A stretch of DNA of 64,000 nucleotides from Eutreptiella sp. 'Long Island Sound 2002'. Its lineage: Eukaryota > Euglenozoa > Euglenophyceae > Eutreptiales > Eutreptiaceae. Each line of letters begins with the position of its first letter. Position 1 is the stretch's first letter. Made by a program: the position numbers and the translations under genes. Shown here piece by piece: positions 55,501-64,000 of this stretch. The notes beneath the pieces were generated by a model. It saw nothing but the letters and a program-made list of their open reading frames with translations. It was not told where the DNA came from and did no database searches. The stretch is from assembly GCA_964036045.1 (NCBI GenBank), contig OZ038379.1, positions 181,242,436 through 181,306,435 of the forward strand, written 5' to 3'.

Positions 55501-57099
55501 GACAAGTGGGGTAGTGGTTACACCATGCACATAGTGCCACCTAGTTCCTGATTGGTGTCCACGGGGTGCAGGGCAGCACATCGCTTTGGCATGGAGATAA
55601 AATTGAGCACCTCTCCCATACGATGTGTGTGCAAGGGGGGGAAGGGACGGGTTAGATCGCTGACTATTGCTCCAGTGTGTGTCGCCCGTAGGATCGCCTA
55701 CTCGAAGGGTGGGGGGGGGGGGGGGCGCACTGTAGGACCGCCAACTGGCGTGCAAGGGATGGCCGCCATGGCTTGTGCTTGCGTTAGTACAACCCCTCCA
55801 TTTATTCATACACACACCATCTTCGAGGTGACGGGGCGATGTCAGGGCAATCATGTGGAGACAGCCTTTTGAGGGGGGGGGGGTGTGGACTTGAGCCCCT
55901 ACTTGTAAATGAATTTTCCCTTGCCCAAAGGGGTGAGGCATCACTTGCCCTGTTTTTTGACAGTTATGGTTTGTATCAACTTCTTTGACACGCAACATGC
56001 AGTGACACCGCAACTGCTAAGTCAAGATTGGTTATATGCTTGATATGCGCTGTTGCGGGAACTCTGCCTTAAAGCGGCGCACTGTTGCAAGTGCTTTTGT
56101 GCTGCCATGCAGTGAAGGGTGCCCCAACTTTAATTTTTTGGTGATTATGACCCCCCCCCCCCCATCCCAGGGGACCCCCCCCCCTATTTTAGGGTTCCGG
56201 AACACAGAAAAACTGTCTTAGTAGAAGAAATTTAGATGCTTCAAGTGGAGTTTTGGGGCCCATTAGCAGGTAGGAAGGATTAAAAACCTTCCAAAACATT
56301 TTTTTTTGAGTTTCCCACCCTCAAAATAGGGGTGAGATCCCTATGTGCACCCCAAAAGCCCATGCCATCACGATGGGAGGGGGGTGCATAATTGCCATTG
56401 ACTTATTCAATCTTTTTGGTGGGAAACTTATGCACCAGCACTGTTGTTTGAAATAGCACCCTAGTACCGGCCTTGTCTTGCTGTAGTTGAGTCACCCATA
56501 GTTGAGGTGCCTTTCAGGGTAGTACCCTGGGGTACAGGGCTGGGCAAGGTGCAAGCCCAACCTCCTTTGCCACGTGTTGTATCCCTTCCTCCTTGCACGT
56601 GTTCACTAGATTGCCATCTAATGGCTCGGCGGGGCCGCTGGGATAACTGCCTGTAGGATAAGCAACACAGAGCCCAAAGCACACATTACAATTCCAAAGT
56701 CGGAGGGGACAATAGGCCCACGCAAGGCAGGGTCACATTCACAGACACCACCATGTGCATTCTGCGGCCACCCGTGGGCATTGCTGTTGTTCTTTATCTC
56801 TCTATTCTCAGACGCTCTTCTCATGTATGTTTTGGATTTCACGGCAGAGGAGCATGCTTACTGCAAGTTGGGGTAAGAACAAGATGAGGAGAAGGTGATG
56901 AATCAATGGTGCTACGTGGAACCTGTCTCCTTCGCCATGTTGGAATTGGAGTCTCCATCGCCGTGGAGAATTTTTTAGGCATTTGGGCAGAATGATATTC
57001 ATGGATACTCTCAGGCAATGTTTTTGCATTGCACCCAAATTGTAGTGAAATCTCCCCCATACTCCCCCATAGAGGGTTAGACGTGCGGGTATGGGGCAC
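55501..57099. other. 1.6-kb intergenic, no gene recognised
   Basis: Contains a G run near 55712 and C runs near 56151; composition becomes more A+T-rich to the right. No supported gene or RNA. Confidence 0.4.
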
Positions 57100-57109
57100 A
57101 CCTGTGGAC

Positions 57110-57473
57110 ACCTATAGATTTAGGGTGTGCAGCACAACATCCAATATCACTCTGAATGTGTGCATCTTCATCAGAGTGCATCTTTTTGGGGGTACCATAT
57201 GGTTCAAACCACTGTCAATATCTTGACCATTTGTTCACCTATGATTTTCTTGCTGCAAGGGAAGACACCGGTGAAATGAGTTCGTCGATAGGCTACCACT
57301 AGGCAGCCGTCATAGCCTCCAAATCTAGGGGGGCCATGAATAAAATCAACATACAAGAGGGAATTAGCAAAGTAGGTGATAGGTAGGCTAGACACTAGCC
57401 CACTACCTCGCGAATCGCTCTGCGTGCTAGCATGATAGCCACAAGCATCCACAATGGCTTGCATACGGGTCAT
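57110..57473 (-). pseudogene. Broken Ty3/gypsy-type integrase core
   Basis: The frame 57473-57204 reads VDACGYHAST (a remnant of the zinc-binding C..C), GLVSSLPI, then LLYVDFIHGPPRFGGYDGCL, which carries the first catalytic Asp region of retroviral-type integrases and the family's YD-x-hydrophobic strand. A frameshift follows, and the next frame (about 57200-57115) reads YGTPKKMHSDEDAHIQSD with the second catalytic Asp in its usual SD context. The final Glu was not identified. No LTRs or reverse transcriptase were found within the local A+T-richer block, so this is an isolated relic. Confidence 0.7.
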
Positions 57474-59223
57474 TCACTCTTTTGGGGTTAGATGGGAGTG
57501 AAAACACTCTAGAAACATATCCAAGGAGCGGCACAAATGGGTGATGAAAATGGATGACAATTCAAATGTCATATCCCGGATGCATTAGAAGCTTAAAAAA
57601 CCCTACTATGGAACAACAAACCTCCGCAAAAGGGCCGAAACTTCGGGTAGTTACTGACATACAAAACTTTTGTATTGTGTGTGCACTGTTGACCTCAGGT
57701 GTAGACAACTTACATGCTATCCTATGATATCCTTCGGGATTCTAGGATCCTGGGTCATTTCAAAGTATTTGATGGCTTTTTTCACCTTGGTGCAACACGT
57801 GTCTTCACTTAGCAGGAGCCGATCGTAGTCCTTTTGAATGGGTTGGTTGCTTGTTGGATGATGAATGTTTGACCTTGGTACGAATTTTCTTACCTAGCTT
57901 GTTCATGACCTTGCTGGTGTCATGTTTGCGGTGTAGGGTCTAGGGGGCATGCTTTGGGTCTAAGCGCCCTTTACCATGCACTGACTGATTGGCTTGGTTG
58001 GGTCTCACCTGGTTCGTCCTGGGGCAGCATTGTTAGGTCTTTTTGTAGCTGGTAAACCAAATGTAGCATCATGTACCGGTGATGCGCCACTCGTTCCCGA
58101 AATTGTGAACATTCGCCTAGTCATAGAGGGACTGTGGGACCCTCGGGCCCGCTACATGATGCAAGTCATCCAGGGGTGCATTGTTATACCATTCTTCTGC
58201 ATATTGCGCCCATGGGCCCGCGACTGTGTCCAGGCTCACTGGAATTCTGGGCCCACTTGAGACATCAAATAAAGCGTCGATACTGGCTTCCGCACACAAC
58301 ATGCACAGCACACAGTGCACACAAGCAGTTTCAAAGGCAGATACTTCCGCGACTTGCCCCAGTGTGTTGATCCAGTTGTCCAGTGGAGGATGGATGCACA
58401 CTCGACAGGCGGGCAAAAGAAGCCTGAGTATGTCTCCAGCATTGATGCATCAACAGGACTGCGTTGGTTGGCATCAAATTCATTATTAAAGCTGGCCTTT
58501 CCCTGAGATCCCTGAAGGAGGATTACTTACATGGTGTCTTCATGTGCATGATACTTCTGTGACAGTTGCCAGCACCTAAGATTGAGGCAAATTGAGGCCG
58601 AGAAGATACCTGATACATAAATACGAATATGGCCCGCGGGGCGTAGAGCATGTCATTACCCATAAAGCTGCGTAAAGATTTTTTGAGAAAACGTTGCTCA
58701 ATCTAAATATGTCTCAGTGCATTCGCAGTGATCTGAACTGATGAGCCCCAAACTACCAGAAGCAAGGGCATACGGCGTTGGCAAAGCCATCAGTGTGCCC
58801 CCGGCAACTGCGCAACATGTCGATGTGTCGGTGCAGCCTGGTGGATGGATTATGTGCAAAGTGCATGAATGCCTTGGTGATGAACCAACAAGGCCTCTGG
58901 CACCCTGATATGAGTTGGGGTACAATTCACAACAGAAAAGTGCAGCTGACTGCTGGCACAGGCCTGCGCTAACAGGGGTCTGGAGCATTTGGTATTCTGG
59001 TCCTGGTGTAGTTGGATAACATACGGGATGTGCAGCTTTACTTGGCGTAACGATCTCCATCAACCAAGCGACCCCATATCACCAGCGAATGGTCAAATAG
59101 CGCATTGGAATTGATCCCGGTGACTTGAGCCGTCGAAGAATTAGGTAAGGAGGTGCGAAGTGGCCTAAGCTGCATCCTGCAGCCGTATGGGACAAGCTGC
59201 GTCATGGTGCTGTGCATCACGTC
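57474..59223. other. 1.75-kb intergenic, possible further retroelement decay
   Basis: Near 57730-57850 the minus strand reads YDRLLLSEDTCCTKVKKAIK in one frame, perhaps retroelement coding, but without a diagnostic motif. Frames at 58117-58442 have Cys-rich, unrecognised translations. No cellular gene is supported. Confidence 0.35.
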
Positions 59224-59760
59224 TTAGCCTTGGAAGCGGCAGCCCAGTTGCCGCAGCCGGGGCACCAGTTGCCCCTGTTGGTGCAGGCTCTCGATGTCCT
59301 GACACCCGCCGATATACGTGGCGTTGACGAAGGCCTGAGGCACTGTGGAGGACCCGGTCCACTGCCGCAGAACCTGCTGGATGGGCCCGTGCCGCGGTTG
59401 GCCCATCAGGTCCAGTTCGATGATGTCCATTACGGGCCGTGGGTGCAGTGAATTCAACACGGCCTTCGCACGGTTCACAAACGGGCAGTAGGTCTTGCTG
59501 AAGAACACCAGAATGTTGGACTGTGCCAGCTTCTGCTCTACAAAGGCAGTGTCCTGTGCGCTGACCGTAGTTGTTGCAGCTGCACTCGCTGCCTCATGAG
59601 AGGCTGAGACCGTGGTTGGTCCGGAAGTCCACTGGGGCTGGGCTGGCTGCAAGTAGCTGCCCATGGGGGCACTGTAGGAGCTCATAGGGGCACCGTAGCC
59701 CTGAGCACTGTAGCCCTGGGCGCTGTAGCCGTACTGTGGGGCCTGCGGATAGCCATACAT
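59224..59760 (-). CDS. Glutaredoxin with CPFV active site and YGSQ-rich N terminus
   Basis: 178 residues from the ATG at 59760, stop TAA. Residues about 72-178 form a glutaredoxin: FFSKTYCPFVNRAKAVL with the active-site Cys, STVPQAFVN (the cis-Pro TVP motif) and IGGCQDIESLHQQGQL (the GG-x-D glutathione-binding turn). The usual second Cys is Val, so the chemistry should be monothiol. Glutaredoxins reduce glutathionylated proteins or, in the CGFS class, carry iron-sulphur clusters; this sequence is not CGFS. The first 45 residues are a Tyr/Gly/Ser/Gln-rich tail (QYGYSAQGYSAQGYGAP) like low-complexity prion-type regions. TATAAATT lies about 65 bases upstream of the ATG, and the 18-bp element shared with the carrier gene is six bases upstream. 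Confidence 0.88.
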   Translation of the reverse strand: MYGYPQAPQYGYSAQGYSAQGYGAPMSSYSAPMGSYLQPAQPQWTSGPTTVSASHEAASAAATTTVSAQDTAFVEQKLAQSNILVFFSKTYCPFVNRAKAVLNSLHPRPVMDIIELDLMGQPRHGPIQQVLRQWTGSSTVPQAFVNATYIGGCQDIESLHQQGQLVPRLRQLGCRFQG

Positions 59761-59766
59761 CTCGAA

Positions 59767-59784
59767 AAAAAAATAGACACTCAG
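59767..59784 (-). promoter_or_regulatory. 18-bp pre-start element, copy 2
   Basis: Identical on the minus strand to the element before the carrier gene (CTGAGTGTCTATTTTTTT). A weaker second copy (GAGTTTCTATTTTT) lies just upstream at about 59788-59802. Confidence 0.5.
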
Positions 59785-59822
59785 ACAAAAATAGAAACTC
59801 GCGTTGTTGAGACAATGGGGGG

Positions 59823-59830
59823 AATTTATA
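59823..59830 (-). promoter_or_regulatory. TATA box of glutaredoxin
   Basis: TATAAATT on the minus strand, about 65 bases before the ATG, followed 20-25 bases later by TCTCAACAAC. It lies in sequence related to 55467-55500. A core promoter here is inference. Confidence 0.45.
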
Positions 59831-59884
59831 CCAGGCAAAGTAGGACATGGTTCCAAAAGTTGCAGAAGCAACACCTCGGGTTGT

Positions 59885-60440
59885 GTGAAGGTAAAGTGAC
59901 GATGGTCATCACCCTCCGGAATCTCTCTGGGGACTGTCTTGGTGCATTGTCATGAATGCGCCATCACAGATTGTTTTGTTCCGCACAGGCCTTTATGCCC
60001 CGTGGAATTACTCTTGACTATCCCTGCCCTCCTTGCCTCCTGAACTTGCCACGGCGTGTGCCACTCACATCCGTTCTGAATTCTGAGGGTGGTTGTAGAC
60101 AGTTTCCGACTTGGTGGGCAAATATGCAAGCAATGCCCACGCCGGCCGTACATGGTGCAAGACTATTTCCATTGAAAGTTAAAGATATGAAGCAAGAACC
60201 ATGCTTCCACGCAAATACCCAATTGCACAAGCAACCACCTGTTGGCGGGATCCCCTTGCAAACCAGCATGCACAAGAGGAGCTCGAAGCAAGGTGATTGT
60301 TTCTGGCTTATGAGAGATTGCCTCTTCGCGTCTACAACATGCCAGTGGTGTCTACCCTGGTAGACCGCGTCCAGCAGACAGTGTCTACATGGGGCAGACA
60401 GTGTCTATAGACTACATGCCGCAATTCGTTTGATCCATAG
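59885..60440. other. Upstream of glutaredoxin, no gene recognised
   Basis: Short frames without motifs. CAGACAGTGTCTA occurs twice near 60373-60410. Confidence 0.4.
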
Positions 60441-60504
60441 GTAAACGGGAGGGGTACCCGGGTAAACGGGGTGGCATACGGTGGCAAGGGTCATATTCTT
60501 GCAT

Positions 60505-60650
60505 ATTGGGGCCTTCGGCCCTACATAAGGCGCTATGCGCCCCGCCGAAGGGGTCCTTTGGACCCCCGTGAGGGGGGGGGGGGGGCTAGACATAGGGCCA
60601 TGAGCAACAGATGCTCAGCTCACATATACCCTCGTGACGCAGGTATATGG
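60505..60650. repeat. Cluster of five perfect hairpins
   Basis: In order: GGGCC-TTC-GGCCC (60509-60521), GGCGC-TAT-GCGCC (60529-60541), GGGTCC-TTT-GGACCC (60551-60565), TGAGCA-5-TGCTCA (60601-60617) and ATATACC-11-GGTATAT (60624-60648). All stems are perfect and the first three have three-base loops. Short GC hairpins in series are typical of some algal organelle intergenic DNA. Confidence 0.85.
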
Positions 60651-60659
60651 TCATAGCCA

Positions 60660-61261
60660 CAAATCTCACTTTATTGTTTTGACTTGGTGCAGTGCAGTGC
60701 AAACCAGATCAGTGCCGAAGGTTGCCTTGAGTTCACCATGCACCACGGCTATCGAATGTTTCTTGGGTGGTCTGGGTTGGCTCATCCCCCTCCCATAGGC
60801 ACTGGTTGGACATGACCTTGCACTTCAAGGTTCAGCACATCAGCGCAAAAACGCCCCTACATTGGACATTTACCATCATGACCCCCGCCGACGCCAGCGC
60901 CGGAAGGGCAAGGGCACCAACTCCTCGTTGTCCAATCCCAACTCCCTATCCCATGAGGTCCGCATATGCCACCAAGTGTGCGTCGCTCACCCACATCCAT
61001 GATAAACCCTAACTGCCACCATGGCAACACTCAAGCACCTTCTCGGCGGGCCAAAATTGGCGCAAAACATTTCCATGTGCCTCCCCTGCCTTGGACGTTT
61101 GTGCAAAACGCACATATTACATGGATAAATTGGGGAGTTTGCTACAATTGCTACAATTGGCAATAGTCTTGCCTATCTCGACCATACTACACCCTCACAA
61201 TGTTAGACAACCTCACCCCACCCCCACCCCCCAAGCCACCAAACATCAAGCCATCCCTCAG
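60660..61261. other. Intergenic, no gene recognised
   Basis: Short, unrecognised frames; otherwise unremarkable. Confidence 0.4.
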
Positions 61262-61365
61262 CAGGGCGGTCCTTAACGGGAAAAAAAAAAGTTGTTTCAG
61301 AACCTGGTATTTTCAAAAGAGCCCGCGGACAGTACATGTCTTCACCCCGGTGTTCAACCATGAGT
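61262..61365 (+). mobile_element. R3 (hAT-type MITE) left-end fragment
   Basis: Starts with CAGGGCGGTCCTTAA, followed by an A run, TTTCAGAACCTGGT and AGAGCCCGCGGACA, the same order as the left end of the complete element at 28489. No right end was found downstream, so it is truncated. Confidence 0.65.
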
Positions 61366-61564
61366 CCCTAGCCCCAAATTTGTATAAGCACACAACCATA
61401 TGATCCTAGCCCCACATGTGTTGCATGATAGCATCAGAACCCTACCTCACACCCTGCACAATTCAACATGAACAAGAGCAATACTTTTTTCGATCAAATC
61501 CAGTGATGCAGCGTTCGACCACCCGAATGTTCCATCGCCGGTGGCACAGCTGATAACAAACTCC

Positions 61565-62443
61565 CTACAGCTGGTACAACCTTTGGAAGTGCACCCTGAC
61601 ACGCTCCATAAGCTCACCCTTCCCCCCGCTCACACTCAAACCATGCTTCCTAGAAATGGCCTTAAACTCAACTTTAGTCCACTCATGCAACCTCCCGCTC
61701 TCCATTGCCTTCAACACCGCCTCATCCACATCGTACGCAAACACCAACTGCGCGGCAGGGTTAGAAGAGGTGGAGGGGACAGCTGAGGGGTTACGAAGGT
61801 CAGAAGAGGAGCTACTGGCAACTTCACCTGCCTGCTCCAAATCCTCGTCCTCACTGTCTTCGTCCTCACCCTCCAACCCAACCCCATACACATCGCCAAT
61901 GTCGGCGTGACGTGTCGCCCTCTTGGGGACAACCCACAAATCTTGAATGTCCAACTGAACCTCTGCCTGACCATCCTCTTCCAAAGAAACTGCCAAATCC
62001 TTGAAAGCCGCAAACCCAAGCAAACCACCATCTTCCACCTCAACCGCATGCCCTTGCTTCCCTTTGCGCGGGCGGAAAGGGGTCTTGCGAAGATCATCAA
62101 AAACCTCAAAGGGCCCCCAATCCTCTGGTGCCTCCCCATTGCACCTTACCCACAACGTCTCACACATGCGCTCCGTGCTTTGGCCAAAGTCCGTAGCCGT
62201 CACGTAGCTAAACACTCTGTCACACGAACACGAGCTTGCCTCAACCCAATCCTCCACTTTAGCACTACCATCCCACTCAGTTCCCTTGAATCGTGTGTGC
62301 ACGTCTTCAATCAAACTGCGAAGAAACTTCATCCGGCTACCCTTGATGAGGCTACTCCCTACGTCAACACGCAGCGATTCCTCCCACCCCCCTGGAATGA
62401 CATGGCGCATGGTGTGCAACAGGTGTGTGCACATCACGTTCAT
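61565..62443 (-). CDS. SAP-domain hypothetical protein beside the satellite
   Basis: An intact 292-residue frame with natural composition. Residues about 250-290 form a SAP-like helix-turn-helix (EWTKVEFKAISRKHGLSVSG, then GKGELMERVRVHF), a DNA-binding module found in chromatin, repair and some transposon proteins. A Glu/Asp-rich linker (about 195-215) precedes a Ser-rich segment. The N-terminal part (KFLRSLIEDVHTRFKGTEWD, DRVFSYVTATDFGQ) is globular-looking but unrecognised. The start at 62443 lies about 100 bases from the 85-bp satellite, so its promoter may be in or next to satellite DNA. It may be the 3' part of a larger protein. A selfish-element or chromatin-related role is only inference. 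Confidence 0.6.
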   Translation of the reverse strand: MNVMCTHLLHTMRHVIPGGWEESLRVDVGSSLIKGSRMKFLRSLIEDVHTRFKGTEWDGSAKVEDWVEASSCSCDRVFSYVTATDFGQSTERMCETLWVRCNGEAPEDWGPFEVFDDLRKTPFRPRKGKQGHAVEVEDGGLLGFAAFKDLAVSLEEDGQAEVQLDIQDLWVVPKRATRHADIGDVYGVGLEGEDEDSEDEDLEQAGEVASSSSSDLRNPSAVPSTSSNPAAQLVFAYDVDEAVLKAMESGRLHEWTKVEFKAISRKHGLSVSGGKGELMERVRVHFQRLYQL

Positions 62444-62545
62444 CGAACCCTGGATGCTTCAAATTTCATGTGGGGAGCCGCCCCACCAGTTACTTAAAAA
62501 GTGAATGCACGGGCGCGCAACAAAGCCAAGCACCGTGGGTACAAT

Positions 62546-64000
62546 CAGAGCGGGGGGCAATATCAGAAGTGGCCCACTTGCGGGCAAAGTGGCTACGTCA
62601 CCGGTGCCGTCTCGGGGATCCCCACCGCTGCAGAGCGGGGGGCAAAATCAGAAGTGGCCCACAAGTGGGCAAACTCGCTACGTCACCCCTGCCGTCTCGG
62701 GGATCCCCACCGCTTCAGAGCGGGGGGCAAAATCAGAAGTGGCCCACTTGTGGGCAAAGTGGCTACGTCACCCCTACTGTCTCGGGGATCCCCACCGCTT
62801 CAGAGCGGGGGGCAAAATCAGAAGTGGCCCACTTGTGGGCAAGGTGGCTACGTCACCCCTGCCGTCTCGGGGATCCCCACCGCTTCAGAGCGGGGGGGGG
62901 GGGGATCAGAAGTGGCCCACTTGTGGGGAAAGTGGCTACGTAACCCCTACCGTCTCGGGGATCCCCACCGCTTCAGAGCGGGGGGCAAAATCAGAAGTGG
63001 CCCACAAGTGGGCAAACTGGCTACGTCACCCCTGCCGTCTCGGGGATCCCCACCGCTTCAGAGCGGGGGGCAAAATCAGAAGTGGCCCACTTGTGGGCAA
63101 AGTGGCTACGCCGCCCCTACTGTCTCGGGGATCCCCACCACTGCACAGCGGGGGGCAAAATCAGAAGTGGCCCACTTGTGGGCAAGGTGGCTACGCAACC
63201 CCTGCCGTCTCGGGGATCCCCACCGCTGCAGAGCCGGGGGCAAAATCAGAAGTGGCCCACAAGTGGGGAAAGTGGCTACGCCACCCCTACTGTCTCGGGG
63301 ATCCCCACCGCTTCAGAGCGGGGGTGCAAAATCAGAAGTGGCCCACTTGTGGGCAAACTGGCTACGCCACCCCTGCCGTCTCGGGGATCCCCACCGCTTC
63401 ACAGCGGGGGGCAAAATCAGAAGTGGCCCACTTGTGCGCAAGGTGGCTACGTCAGCCCTGCCGTCTCGGGGATCCCCACCGCTTCAGAGCGGGGGGCAAA
63501 ATCAGAAGTGGCCCACTTGTGGGCAAAATGGCTACCTCACCCCTGCCGTATCGGGGATCCCCACCGCTGCAGAGCGGGGGGCAAAATCAGAAGTGGCCCA
63601 CAAGTGGGCAAAGTGGCTACCTCACCCCTGCCGTCTCGGGGATCCCCACCGCTTCAGAGCGGGGGGCAAAATCAGAAGTGGCCCACTTGTGGGCAAAGTG
63701 GCTACCTCACCCCTGCCGTATCGGGGATCCCCACCGCTTCAGAGCGGGGGGCAAAATCAGAAGTGGCCCACAAGTGGGCAAACTGGCTACGTCACCCCTG
63801 CCGTCTCGGGGATCCCCACCGCTTCAGAGCGGGGGGCAAAATCAGAAGTGGCCCACTTGTGGGCAAAGTGGCTACGTCAGCCCTGCCGTCTCGGGGATCT
63901 CCACCGCTTCAGAGCGGGGGGCAAAATCAGAAGTGGCCCACTTGTGGGCAAGGTGGCTACGTCACCCCTGCCGTCTCGGGGAAACCCACCGCTTCAGAGC
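62546..64000. repeat. 85-bp satellite array, about 17 units, runs off the window
   Basis: Units repeat at 85 bases (GCAAAATCAG starts at 62642, 62727, 62812 and onward). Each carries GGCCCAC-tt/aa-GTGGGC, GGCTACGTCACCCC, TGCCGTCTCGGGGATCCCCA and a G run. One unit near 62890 has a longer G run. GATCCCC/GGGGATC gives a second palindrome per unit. A diverged array of the same family is at 6995-7400. Confidence 0.97.

Noticed and set aside
62546-64000. CRISPR array
   Set aside because: Repeats at 85-base spacing have no unique spacers; the whole unit repeats, so it is a satellite.

Overview
The window looks like nuclear DNA of a GC-rich unicellular eukaryote, probably an alga or other protist. 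Genes are widely spaced and several carry GT-AG introns. There are no bacterial-style operons. Microsatellites, long poly-G/poly-C runs and dispersed repeats fill introns and intergenic DNA. Stops TAA, TAG and TGA are all used. The lineage cannot be fixed from sequence alone.

Layout. 1-3141: near-identical 1.42-kb direct repeats. 4.0-5.2 kb: a possible zinc-finger exon converging on a mitochondrial carrier gene. 5.3-10.9 kb: repeats, a small orphan ORF and a diverged satellite array. 11.0-14.5 kb: a three-exon gene weakly resembling GH57 hydrolases. 15-20.6 kb: GT-microsatellite duplications, a degenerate LINE reverse transcriptase and a Z-DNA-prone tract. 20.8-36.3 kb: one very large low-complexity/coiled-coil gene (at least six exons, about 2,590 residues) whose introns hold a hAT-type MITE with an intact 8-bp target duplication, a TA-flanked MITE and other repeats. 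39.4-42.2 kb: two possible exons, then a D-amino-acid-oxidase gene divergent from a WW-domain ORF. 42.8-45.8 kb: a PIF1-like helicase pseudogene and a Cys-rich ORF. 46.9-47.8 kb: short-period satellites with palindromic cores. 49.7-54.2 kb: a two-exon secretory glycosyltransferase with a 3.6-kb intron. 54.8-59 kb: duplicated repeats and a broken Ty3/gypsy-type integrase. 59.2-59.8 kb: a glutaredoxin gene. 60.5-60.7 kb: five consecutive perfect hairpins. 61.6-62.4 kb: a SAP-domain ORF. 62.5-64.0 kb: an 85-bp satellite that runs off the window.

The confident cellular genes (carrier, amino-acid oxidase, glycosyltransferase, glutaredoxin, giant coiled-coil protein) are all on the minus strand but share no obvious pathway. 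Most clearly mobile or decayed sequence lies in introns and intergenic DNA. The least expected signals are the satellite whose palindrome centre occurs in both orientations, the identical 18-bp element in front of two unrelated start codons, the hairpin-forming repeat with a compensatory base change, and the MITE whose ends are poly-C/poly-G runs.
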